From Bacteroidota bacterium (GTDB taxonomy: Bacteria > Bacteroidota > Bacteroidia > Chitinophagales > LD1), in contig JAQBNQ010000112.1 of the NCBI GenBank assembly GCA_028288545.1, positions 1 to 25,241 on the forward strand: a DNA stretch of 25,241 nucleotides, written 5' to 3'. The position numbers and the translations under genes are program-made. Positions within the stretch are counted from its first letter, which is position 1. Every line of letters starts with the position of its first letter. Positions 7,133-14,134 of the stretch are shown here, piece after piece. The notes beneath the pieces were generated by a model. It saw only the letters and a program-made list of their open reading frames with translations. It was not told where the DNA came from and did not search any database.

Positions 7133-7755
7133 ACACCGTAAAAACGGTTTTTATAATCTGTCAAACTCCTTCGTATTACTTCATAGGCTTCCTCCCTGCC
7201 ATAGACCGCAGATATTTCTACCTGCCGTTTTTCATTAGTACCCGGCATATCTTTATAAGTCAAAAAATAATGCCGCAAGCGGTTAATGATAGATTCGTTT
7301 AGCTCACTAATGTCGTGGTAGTTTCCATAAATGGCATCGCCTTTCATCACTGCAATTATCTTATCATCTGCCTGGTCGCCATCAATCATTCTAAAACCGC
7401 CAATAGGTATGGCCTGTACTAATATGCCCCCGTTTTGAATACTCTTTTCTTCCAGCACTAAAATATCCATGGGGTCCTGGTCGCCGATTATATTCTTCCT
7501 GCCCGTTTTTTCCATGCAAAACTTACCTACTTCTATATCGCAAAGTGTTTGTGGTATAAAACCATAAAGCGCTGGTACAATGTTGCTAAACAACTGGGGC
7601 CGGTCCACCTTAAGCCAGCCGCTCTTTTTATCAATCTCGTATTTTACCGTATCGGTGGGTACTATTTCAATAAATGCGGTAAGTATCTCCGGTGTTTTAT
7701 CACCCGGTTCAATCCCATGCCAGGGATGCGATTTATATTTAAGATTCTGATCCAT
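7129..7755 (-). CDS. ppa: Inorganic pyrophosphatase (family I)
   Basis: It hydrolyses pyrophosphate to phosphate in the cytoplasm and so pulls biosynthetic reactions forward. It has 208 residues. Seen: VKYEIDKKSGWLKVDR (about 37-52) with the active-site Glu and Lys/Arg residues, YGFIPQT (64-70), the metal-binding signature GDQDPMD (91-97) with three Asp, IPIGGFRMIDGDQADDKI (about 116-133) with further metal-binding Asp, and HYFLTYK (about 162-168). The length fits soluble family I enzymes. Gln in the second position of the DxDPxD signature is a small departure from the usual Gly/Ser/Asn. The ATG at 7755 follows a repeat-rich leader (7756-7870), and no good promoter was found there. Confidence 0.93.
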   Translation of the reverse strand: MDQNLKYKSHPWHGIEPGDKTPEILTAFIEIVPTDTVKYEIDKKSGWLKVDRPQLFSNIVPALYGFIPQTLCDIEVGKFCMEKTGRKNIIGDQDPMDILVLEEKSIQNGGILVQAIPIGGFRMIDGDQADDKIIAVMKGDAIYGNYHDISELNESIINRLRHYFLTYKDMPGTNEKRQVEISAVYGREEAYEVIRRSLTDYKNRFYGV

Positions 7756-7762
7756 AATTAAT

Positions 7763-7809
7763 GGAACGCTGATTAGTTATGATAATTATGATTGGAATTA
7801 TGATAATTC
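7763..7809 (-). repeat. Intergenic simple repeat of ATCATAATT-type units
   Basis: The space between ppa and the TPM gene holds four imperfect minus-strand units beginning ATCA (ATCATAATT, ATCATAATT, ATCATAACT, ATCAGCGTT). The plus-strand 11-mer TTATGATAATT is present at 7777-7787 and 7798-7808. A separate 8-base direct repeat, ATAGATCA, follows at 7833-7840 and 7843-7850. From memory this type of element is dispersed in Bacteroidota genomes. It occupies the leader of ppa and may carry regulatory sites, but nothing specific is recognisable. Confidence 0.55.
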
Positions 7810-7870
7810 AAAATGGCAAAGGCATGATATCTATAGATCATAATAGATCAGTGTTCTATCTGTATTACCA

Positions 7871-8695
7871 TTACCACGAGCCACCTGCGCCGCCACCACC
7901 AAAACTTCCCCCGCCAAATCCCCCAAAGCCACTATCGCTGGAACCTCCACCACCTCCACCACCGCCGCCCAAAGCACTTCCTAACAACGCACCGGCGATC
8001 CATCCACCACTGCTAATTGTATTTCCACCACCTCCATTATTTCTGAAAAAACTTGAGATGATTACGATGATAATGAAGATGGCAAAAATGATAAACGTAA
8101 AAGGAATGGGGCCCTTTTTGTGGCGTCCCTGGTTTTCATTTACAAAGGTGCCTCTCAGCCGTTGCATCATTTCATCAGTGGCAGCATCCAGGCCCTGGTA
8201 ATATTTAGCCGCCTTAAAAGCCGGCTTTATCACCTCCTGAAAAATACGTTCGCAAACAGCGTCTGGTAAAAACTCCTCCACACCCCGGCCGGTTGCAATA
8301 AACATCTGCCTGTCGCCTTTTGATATGAGTAGCAGAACACCGTTGTCTGTCTTTTTATCTCCTACACCCCTTTTTTCGGCCAGTTCAGTAGCATATTGCC
8401 CCTTCTCCATTCCATCCAGGGAATTGATGATTACAATGGCAATTTGAGTTGAGGTGGAGTCGTTAAAAGCCTTGAGTTTGTTTTCAAGCTGTTGATTTTC
8501 GCCGGATGAAAGCATCCCCGCAAAATCATTTACCAACCTTGGCGGCCTCGGTCTTTCGGGTATTGCCGGATTTTGAGCGTTCGAAAAAATACCCGGTCCA
8601 ATCAACAGAATGAAGCATAGCAACAACTTCGTAAACCGTAAACCGTAAACCGTAAACTGTCCTCTATCCCTCACTGATCTCATTTGGCAATTCAT
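7871..8695 (-). CDS. TPM-domain protein with Gly-rich tail
   Basis: An exported, membrane-anchored TPM (TLP18.3/Psb32/MOLO-1) domain protein of up to 274 residues. Seen: export signal (hydrophobic core about 24-38, ending near SNAQ), a TPM domain (about 50-185) with LVNDFAGMLSSGENQQLE, TQIAIVIINSLDG, DNGVLLLISKGDRQMFIATGRG and EVIKPAF, one membrane helix (about 200-216), and a tail of mostly Gly/Ser (GGGGGGGGSSDSGFGG) ending in GGSW. Proteins with this layout often lie beside lemA; their role is unclear, perhaps in membrane protein or envelope upkeep. The ATG at 8695 overlaps the upstream gene by 32 bases. Residues 13-22 come from a heptamer DNA repeat, so the true start is uncertain (ATG 8695, ATG 8683, or TTG codons near 8626). 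Confidence 0.88.
   Translation of the reverse strand: MNCQMRSVRDRGQFTVYGLRFTKLLLCFILLIGPGIFSNAQNPAIPERPRPPRLVNDFAGMLSSGENQQLENKLKAFNDSTSTQIAIVIINSLDGMEKGQYATELAEKRGVGDKKTDNGVLLLISKGDRQMFIATGRGVEEFLPDAVCERIFQEVIKPAFKAAKYYQGLDAATDEMMQRLRGTFVNENQGRHKKGPIPFTFIIFAIFIIIVIISSFFRNNGGGGNTISSGGWIAGALLGSALGGGGGGGGGSSDSGFGGFGGGSFGGGGAGGSW
8631..8658 (-). repeat. Tandem heptamer repeat at start of TPM gene
   Basis: Four tandem 7-base units on the plus strand: GTAAACC at 8631, 8638 and 8645, and GTAAACT at 8652. On the minus strand they read as repeats of GGTTTAC. They fill the gap between the stop of the upstream TPM gene (8664) and the hydrophobic core of the next signal peptide, and are translated as FTVYGLRFT if the 8695 start is used. 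Confidence 0.8.
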
Positions 8696-9101
8696 TTTGT
8701 TGATCTCTTAAATGAGGGAAATACTGTTTAAGGTGCGAACCGGTTTCGCTAATGGCAAAAACCGTTCCTTCATAAAACTCACCCCGCTTAAAATGCTCAC
8801 GCATTACTTCTTTGGTGCCCTCCCAAAAATTGGCAGGTATTACGGCGTTGATGCCTTTGTCACCTAAAATGGCAAACTTTTTATCATCGTGGGCAATATA
8901 AATAAGCACCCCGTTGGCCTGGGTAGTTTTATCCATTTTTAAATGGTAGAACACTTCGGTAGCACGTTTAAGCACATCAATTTTGCACTTTGCTTCTATG
9001 TGAACACGAATTTCACCCGAGGTCATTGCTTCGGCATCTGTGATTGCCGAAACGATGGCCTTTTTCTGCACATCCGTAAAAAAGTGTTTTTCAAAAATCA
9101 T
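8664..9101 (-). CDS. TPM-domain protein (cytoplasmic-type, short)
   Basis: A 145-residue TPM-domain protein without a signal peptide or clear membrane segment. Seen: FFTDVQKKAIVSAITDAEAMTSGEIRVHIE (about 7-36, the usual TPM start), NGVLIYIAHDDKKFAILGDKGIN (63-85) and a C-terminal helix with ETGSHLKQYFPH. It matches the short partner found with lemA and a second, membrane-anchored TPM protein in many Bacteroidota. Its start lies 6 bases after the lemA stop and its end overlaps the next TPM gene by 32 bases (if that gene starts at 8695), so the three are surely one transcript. Function unknown; all that can be said is a shared process with LemA. Confidence 0.88.
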   Translation of the reverse strand: MIFEKHFFTDVQKKAIVSAITDAEAMTSGEIRVHIEAKCKIDVLKRATEVFYHLKMDKTTQANGVLIYIAHDDKKFAILGDKGINAVIPANFWEGTKEVMREHFKRGEFYEGTVFAISETGSHLKQYFPHLRDQQNELPNEISEG

Positions 9102-9107
9102 GGCTTG

Positions 9108-9686
9108 TTAGAATTTAACCTCCGGTGCTTTGTCTGCCCCGGCATCTGCTTTAAAGTAACCCTTTGGCGTAAATCCAAACGACTTTGCAAATATCATTTG
9201 CGGAAATCCCTGGATATATGCGTTATAATCGTTCACCGATTCGTTGAAGCGGTTCCGCTCGGTATTTATCCTGTTTTCAGTCCCTTCTAACTGTGCCTGT
9301 AACTCCCTGAAATTTTCGGTGGCCTTTAAATCAGGATAGTTTTCTACCGTGGCAAGTAGGCGCGATAAGGAGCCCTTCAACTCATTTTGTGCCGCCTGGA
9401 ACTTGGCGATGTTTTCATCGGTCAGGTCTTTCGGGTCAATTTTAATACTGGTAGCGTTGGCTCTTGCTTCTACAACCTTTTGCAGGGTGCTTGACTCAAA
9501 ATTAGCCACGCCCTTAACCGTGTTAACCAGGTTAGGAACCAGGTCGGCCCGGCGTTGGTAAGCCGATTCAACATTAGCCCATTCTTTATTTACAGCCTCA
9601 CGCTTTTGAACCATGCTGTTATATCCACAGCTACTAAGCGACGAAACAACTGTTAATGCGATAAAAAGCTTCAATAAATTTTTCAT
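9108..9686 (-). CDS. lemA: LemA family lipoprotein
   Basis: A 192-residue LemA family protein. Seen: lipoprotein signal with hydrophobic core 5-17 and lipobox S-S-C (Cys20, in SLSSCGYN), then the alpha-helical LemA domain with VNKEWANVESAYQRRADLVPNLVNTVKG (residues about 33-60) and the C-terminal FNESVNDYNAYIQGFPQMIFAK (about 147-168), both family hallmarks. LemA proteins are envelope proteins of unknown biochemical role. It is the first gene of lemA-TPM-TPM and probably drives transcription into ppa and tlpA. A weak -7-like TACCTTTA lies 25-32 bases upstream, without a matching TTG element. Confidence 0.94.
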   Translation of the reverse strand: MKNLLKLFIALTVVSSLSSCGYNSMVQKREAVNKEWANVESAYQRRADLVPNLVNTVKGVANFESSTLQKVVEARANATSIKIDPKDLTDENIAKFQAAQNELKGSLSRLLATVENYPDLKATENFRELQAQLEGTENRINTERNRFNESVNDYNAYIQGFPQMIFAKSFGFTPKGYFKADAGADKAPEVKF

Positions 9687-9807
9687 GTACTGTACGTTTT
9701 TGATTTTGGATAAAGGTAAAAAGTTTTTTTAGCGAAAAGATTTTTGCCGAAGGCATAAAATACTGTGCGCTTAAGCGTCTTTTGGGGCTATGGAGGTTCA
9801 GTTCAGA

Positions 9808-9834
9808 TTGCGAAGTTCATATTTACTACATTTG
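9808..9834 (+). promoter_or_regulatory. Predicted promoter of the CMD-family gene
   Basis: TTG (9808-9810), 16 bases, then TACATTTG (9827-9834), an exact TAnnTTTG. Spacing is one base under the usual 17-23. Initiation near 9841 gives an 18-base leader to the ATG at 9859. Confidence 0.45.
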
Positions 9835-9858
9835 ACGGATTGCAAACTTTAAAATTGT

Positions 9859-10236
9859 ATGAGCAACCAAATCAAAGATTTTAATGATTACCGTTCAAAG
9901 ATGAACGATGTGATTCTTTCTAAAGACAATTTAGTACTTAAAAGGTTTTGGAGCCTTGATAACCAGGCTTATGCAGATGGGGCGTTGCCTTCTAAAACAA
10001 AGGAATTGCTGGGCTTAATAGCCTCCATGGTGTTGCGCTGCGACGACTGCATAAAATACCACCTGGGCAAGTGTTATGAGCTGGAAGTGAGCACTGCTGA
10101 AATGTATGAGGTTTTTGCTGTGGCAAACCTGGTCGGAGGCTCTATTGTAATACCCCACACACGCAGGGCAGCCGAATACTGGGAAGAGCTTTTACTGCAG
10201 CCCAATAGCGGATTGCCCCTAAAAGTGAACATTTAA
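9859..10236 (+). CDS. Carboxymuconolactone decarboxylase / AhpD-like family protein
   Basis: A 125-residue all-helical protein of the CMD/AhpD-like family. Seen: the redox-type motif C61-D-D-C64-x-x-x-H68 (RCDDCIKYHLGKC), a further Cys72, and a helix with VFAVANLVGGSIVIPHTRRA (about 85-104). In AhpD the CxxC and His form a peroxidase-linked thiol centre, whereas true CMD enzymes lack the CxxC; here the Cys pair suggests a redox or alkylhydroperoxidase-like role. No pathway neighbours are present, so the substrate is unknown. A promoter element is predicted just upstream, and the next gene on this strand begins 93 bases later. Confidence 0.9.
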   Translation: MSNQIKDFNDYRSKMNDVILSKDNLVLKRFWSLDNQAYADGALPSKTKELLGLIASMVLRCDDCIKYHLGKCYELEVSTAEMYEVFAVANLVGGSIVIPHTRRAAEYWEELLLQPNSGLPLKVNI

Positions 10237-10329
10237 CAATCGAAAATGGGGTAATGAGGTGGCTTGTAAGCATAATTTCGCGCAGATTTGACCCTGACGG
10301 AAACCCTTAATAGAACTTTAATTTTATTG

Positions 10330-12852
10330 ATGAAGCTATTTACCCCACGTTTTATAACGCTCACATTTTGTGTCGCCATGTGTTCGTGTGCAATGGCCAA
10401 TTATTCTGCAGGAAACCCTCTGGCAGTTGATTCAGCTGCCAAAACCCCGGCCGCTGAAGTCAGAAAAAGCGCCCACACCACCAAGGGCGATAAGGCATTT
10501 GCCAAACTGAAATTTGAAAAGGCACTTGCGCAATATAACCTGGCGGTTACGGAAGATGACGATTCCCTGCGCATTATTCAAAAAATGGCGGAGTGCTACA
10601 AAATGCTGAACGACCATGCCAATGCAGAAAAAACGTATGCCCGCTTAGCCGATAATTCCAAAGCCAATCCTATCAACAAATACTATTACGCCGAAATGCT
10701 GAAGCAGGATAAAAACTATACTGCGGCTATGAATTATTACCAGTTATACCTGGCCGCTTCGCCGGGCTCGAAAAGCGTAAAGGAGGCCATTGACGGGCAG
10801 GCCAAAATGCAGGATTTGTCAAAAGATAATGGCGCGTATAAAATTGCAGAACTTGATATCAACACCTTTAAATCGGAATATGCCCCGATATTTTACAAAG
10901 ACTCGCAATTGCTATTTACAAGCAACCGAAGTGGCAATAAGTCTGTTTACGACAAATGGGCTTTGGGTAAAGGTGCCAGAATTTATTCGGCGCCCGTTAG
11001 TACCGGCTACCCACTTGGCGAAGTGAAGGGCGGTATTTTAGGAGACAAGTATGTCACTACTCCGTCTTCAGCCGTTAAAGAAATAAAACTTAAGGCACCG
11101 GGCGTTTCCTTTAAAAGTACGGCCACTTATAATCCGGTTAACAGCGAATTGATCTTTGCCGCCGGTAGTTTTGCAAAGAAAAAAACAGCGCTCCAAAATG
11201 GAAAGCTGTTACCTGTAATGAAATTATATTCCTCTGTGCTTACAGGAAATTCAGGTTCGGCGGGTGTTCCTTTAGCGCTAAATGGTGAGCAGTTTTCCAA
11301 TGCACAACCAAGTTTAAGCAAAGATGGATCTACGCTTTACTTTGCCAGCGACCGGCTGGGAGGGCAGGGTGGAACGGACCTGTACGTTTCTACAAGAAAT
11401 ACCAACGGAAAATGGAGCGACCCTAAAAACCTGGGCACCGATGTAAATACCCAATACGACGAGAAGTTTCCATTTATCGCTGATGATGGCACTCTTTATT
11501 TTTCGGCTAATACGCCAAATGGCATTGGCGGCCTGGATATTTACCGAACAAAAATGGTTGACGGCAGATGGACCAGGCCTGAAAATTTGGGGGCACCCAT
11601 AAATTCAAGTAAGGATGATTTTTCGTTTATAATTAATGCATCGAACAAAAGCGGCTTTTTTGCCTCCAACCGTACCGGATTTCGTGGGGATGGAGCAGAT
11701 GACATTTACCGTTTTGTTTTTGATGAATCGAAGCTTGAATATACCGTAAATGTTAGGGTTGTTGATGCCAATACACTGCTACCCATAGGTGCTGCATCGC
11801 TTGCTTTGGATTGTAAAGCAGCCACCTCCGCTAATACCCTTGCAGGCTTAAACGGCGAGCGTAAATTTATTATAGACGGCAGTAAAACCTGCACTATCGA
11901 AGCATCAAATCCGGGCTATAAGAGTAAAACAGTAGAGGTAACATCGGCTAATAGTAACGGTTGGTTGGTTATTGAACTTACGCCGGATGTATTTAAAGTT
12001 GCTGTCAAAGTATCAGAAGCTGAATCGAAAAAACCGGTGAAGGATATTACTGTTTCGGTACAGGGAGAGAACAACGGTCAGCCTACTAATTATTCAACCG
12101 GTAACACGGGCGTTGCAGAAATGAAAGTTCCGGCGGGCACCTACAATATTTCATCTCCTGATTATCCAGAGGTGCACGAACAGTTTTCTACAAGTAACAG
12201 CACTAGTGTAAGCGGAATTATAACGAAGGAAATTTTTGTTCCGGGTCAAAAAGCCACTTTAAATGTTCCGATAAGCGGCAGTGGATTTACTTCTCCGGTA
12301 ACCGTATCCAATACGAAAACCGGCGTAACTAACACTGTAAATCCTGACGCAAACGGTGAAATAAGAATTGACCTGAAACTAAATACCAAATACCTTCTGA
12401 CCTATGAAGGCAAAGAGCAAGCAATTTTTACTTCAGGCTTAATGCCGGGCACTGACATACCGGGCACCAAGTTTCATGTAGGACAAACCTGGGTGATACC
12501 AAATATTTATTATGATTTGAACAAATGGAATATCAGAAAGGATGCCTCAAAGGAATTGGATAACCTGGTGCGTTTGATGAAAGAAAATCCTACTCTTGAG
12601 ATCGAGTTGAGTTCGCACACCGATTGCCGTTCAAGTTCGCGTTATAACGTGGTGCTATCTGCACGGAGGGCTAAATCTGCCATTGACTATGTGGTGAAGA
12701 AGGGTATTAAGGCAAAACGATTTATTGCTGTAGGCTATGGCGAAAGCAGGCTAACCAACAATTGCTATTGTGAGCCAACTGATGTCAGCAGCTGTAATCT
12801 TGAGCAACACCAGGCCAACAGAAGAACGGAAGTCAGGGTATTGAAATATTAA
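10330..12852 (+). CDS. PorE-like outer membrane protein: TPR, beta-propeller, Ig-like fold, OmpA domain
   Basis: An 840-residue exported protein. Seen in order: signal peptide (1 to about 25, ending AMANY; a Cys-rich AMCSC stretch gives no good lipobox), TPR-like helices (about 45-175, KFEKALAQYNLAV and NYTAAMNYYQLYL), PD40 propeller strands (about 190-475) with LLFTSNRSG, TLYFASDRLGGQGGTDLYVS, TLYFSANTPNGIGGLDIY and GFFASNRTGFRGDGADDIY, two carboxypeptidase-regulatory-like beta folds (about 480-690), and an OmpA peptidoglycan-binding domain (about 726-840) with IYYDLNKWNIR, SSHTDCRSSS (Asp765) and ANRRTEVRV. This is the domain order of PorE, which anchors the type IX secretion machine to the wall, but many paralogues share it. 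A TTG at 10288 would add 14 residues before the signal and is rejected. It is convergent with the next gene. Confidence 0.9.
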   Translation: MKLFTPRFITLTFCVAMCSCAMANYSAGNPLAVDSAAKTPAAEVRKSAHTTKGDKAFAKLKFEKALAQYNLAVTEDDDSLRIIQKMAECYKMLNDHANAEKTYARLADNSKANPINKYYYAEMLKQDKNYTAAMNYYQLYLAASPGSKSVKEAIDGQAKMQDLSKDNGAYKIAELDINTFKSEYAPIFYKDSQLLFTSNRSGNKSVYDKWALGKGARIYSAPVSTGYPLGEVKGGILGDKYVTTPSSAVKEIKLKAPGVSFKSTATYNPVNSELIFAAGSFAKKKTALQNGKLLPVMKLYSSVLTGNSGSAGVPLALNGEQFSNAQPSLSKDGSTLYFASDRLGGQGGTDLYVSTRNTNGKWSDPKNLGTDVNTQYDEKFPFIADDGTLYFSANTPNGIGGLDIYRTKMVDGRWTRPENLGAPINSSKDDFSFIINASNKSGFFASNRTGFRGDGADDIYRFVFDESKLEYTVNVRVVDANTLLPIGAASLALDCKAATSANTLAGLNGERKFIIDGSKTCTIEASNPGYKSKTVEVTSANSNGWLVIELTPDVFKVAVKVSEAESKKPVKDITVSVQGENNGQPTNYSTGNTGVAEMKVPAGTYNISSPDYPEVHEQFSTSNSTSVSGIITKEIFVPGQKATLNVPISGSGFTSPVTVSNTKTGVTNTVNPDANGEIRIDLKLNTKYLLTYEGKEQAIFTSGLMPGTDIPGTKFHVGQTWVIPNIYYDLNKWNIRKDASKELDNLVRLMKENPTLEIELSSHTDCRSSSRYNVVLSARRAKSAIDYVVKKGIKAKRFIAVGYGESRLTNNCYCEPTDVSSCNLEQHQANRRTEVRVLKY

Positions 12853-12886
12853 CGGACAGCTGTTTAAGCAGAAAGATACTTATCTC

Positions 12887-13345
12887 TTATTTGCTTGAAA
12901 TTGCTACCTGCGCTAAAGCCCCACCTTCAAACCAACACGAAATAGTGCAGTTTGGAAGATCGAACTCGCAATACCCTGAGTTATAGGCTACGGTTGGTTT
13001 ACCCAACTTGGCCTTAACGCTTCCCGAAGCCATTCCAAAAGTTAAACCCTTTGGAAGGTTGCCTTTAAAGGAGCCGTAGATATTGCTGTTTTTGTACAGG
13101 TTGATCTCGTTAAGAGACCCGCCTTTCAGCAATAATTCCACACCATCTTTCGACAGGTAATGGGTTTCGTTAGCCATTTCAAGCTTATAGGTGGTTTTAA
13201 GATCCTTTAGTTCAGGGCTTTCTGCTCCCTTGCCAAGAAATGAAATAAAGTTATCTCCATCATAATTCGATTGTGCAAACGAAGATGCAACAATGAAGAG
13301 TGCAGCAATTACAGCTACAACCCTAAAGGTGTTTTTTGTGCTCAT
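12887..13345 (-). CDS. Small exported protein of unknown function
   Basis: A 152-residue protein with a clear cleavable signal peptide (1-24, ending SSFAQ). The mature part has a hydrophilic start, a repeated beta-hairpin pattern (THYLSKDGVELLLKGGSLNEINLYKNS) and GLTFGMASGSVKAKLGKPTVAYNSGYCEFD. This last stretch (GM-x-x-x-x-V-x-x-x-L-G-x-P) resembles the BLIP/SmpA-type pattern of small envelope proteins. Two Cys near the C-terminus (CEFDLPNCTISCW holds three) could form a disulfide. I do not recognise the family. It lies 81 bases after the response regulator on the same strand, so it may be co-transcribed with the two-component system or have its own promoter; none was evident. Confidence 0.8.
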   Translation of the reverse strand: MSTKNTFRVVAVIAALFIVASSFAQSNYDGDNFISFLGKGAESPELKDLKTTYKLEMANETHYLSKDGVELLLKGGSLNEINLYKNSNIYGSFKGNLPKGLTFGMASGSVKAKLGKPTVAYNSGYCEFDLPNCTISCWFEGGALAQVAISSK

Positions 13346-13426
13346 AAAAGATTTAGTTAGTCCGATTGTAAATATACAAATAAGTCATTTACATGGAATT
13401 TTGTTTTGAAGGAGCGTTTGCCAGGG

Positions 13427-14131
13427 TTAATTCTGTTTAACTTCCATCACGTAACCGCTTTTGTGCAGGTTGGTAATGGTAACCTGCCCGTCTTGCTGAA
13501 GGTACTTGCGTAGCTTGGCAACATATACATCCATGCTTCTGCCGGTAAAATAATTTACCTCTTTCCATATGCTGCGTAATATATCCTCGCGCTTAACCAG
13601 TTGATTCATATTAATACAAAACATATGCAATAGCTCCGCTTCTTTTGGAGATAGCACTTGTTTTTCACCATTAATTGCAAGGCAGCGCGAACTGAAGTTG
13701 AAATTATAATTTCCTAAAACAAATTCGATTTGATGATTTTGAACAGCACTGTTATCGCCCGTTCGTTTTAGTATCGCCTTTATTTTGTGGAGCAGAATAT
13801 CAGCATCTACCGGCTTAATGATATAATCATCGGCTCCGGTTTCATAACCAGCAAGCATATCATCTTTTCTTCCCTTTGAAGTAAGAAAGAAAATTGGAAT
13901 CGTTTTATTCTCCCTTCTTATCTGCGCTGCCAGTTCGTATCCATCGCGTTTCGGCATCATAATGTCCAAAACGCAAAGATCGAAATGATGGTTGCGGAAG
14001 GTGTTCCAGCCATCCACCCCATCCTTCATATGCACTACATCAAACAAGTTAAGCGACAGGTAATCTTTCAATATCCGTCCAAAACTGAGGTCGTCTTCCA
14101 CTAATAAAATGCGTACTTTTTTCCCTTCCAT
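13427..14131 (-). CDS. OmpR/PhoB-family response regulator (RprY-like)
   Basis: A 234-residue DNA-binding response regulator. The receiver domain (about 5-120) shows the acidic pocket E12/D13/D14, phospho-acceptor D56 (VLDIMMP), T84 (FLTSK) and K106 (YIIKPVD). The C-terminal winged helix (about 135-232) shows LSPKEAELLHMFCINMNQLVKREDIL and the recognition-helix region TGRSMDVYVAKLRKYL, then the wing HKSGYVMEV. The gene starts 3 bases after the kinase stop, so the pair is one operon. From its layout it resembles RprY of Bacteroides, but orthology is not tested. The 10-11-base-phased TTAACCTG repeats at 15844-15883 are its most likely binding site. Confidence 0.95.
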   Translation of the reverse strand: MEGKKVRILLVEDDLSFGRILKDYLSLNLFDVVHMKDGVDGWNTFRNHHFDLCVLDIMMPKRDGYELAAQIRRENKTIPIFFLTSKGRKDDMLAGYETGADDYIIKPVDADILLHKIKAILKRTGDNSAVQNHQIEFVLGNYNFNFSSRCLAINGEKQVLSPKEAELLHMFCINMNQLVKREDILRSIWKEVNYFTGRSMDVYVAKLRKYLQQDGQVTITNLHKSGYVMEVKQN

Positions 14132-14134
14132 GCC

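Noticed and set aside
7779..8201. Plus-strand open frame rich in proline
   Set aside because: It is the antisense reading of the Gly/Ser-rich tail of the TPM protein (Gly codons GGN read as Pro CCN); the TPM frame has a clear domain and signal peptide.
8631..8658. CRISPR-like array
   Set aside because: The units are 7 bases and directly tandem with no spacers; it is a simple repeat.
9711..9718. lemA promoter (TACCTTTA on the minus strand)
   Set aside because: Misses the final G of TAnnTTTG and has no TTG at the right distance.
10288..10329. Longer start (TTG) for the PorE-like protein
   Set aside because: Adds 14 residues before a normal signal peptide; the ATG at 10330 begins directly with a basic residue and hydrophobic core.
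12866..12896. Possible terminator hairpin between convergent OmpA-like and small exported genes
   Set aside because: Only an AAGCA/TGCTT outer stem with mismatches and no T tract, and it overlaps the stop and final codons of the minus gene; too weak to call.
13427..13441. TTAA..TTAAC pair about 10 bases apart upstream of the small exported gene, as a second regulator site
   Set aside because: Lies within the regulator's stop region, lacks the CTG ends of the TTAACCTG units, and there are only two partial copies.
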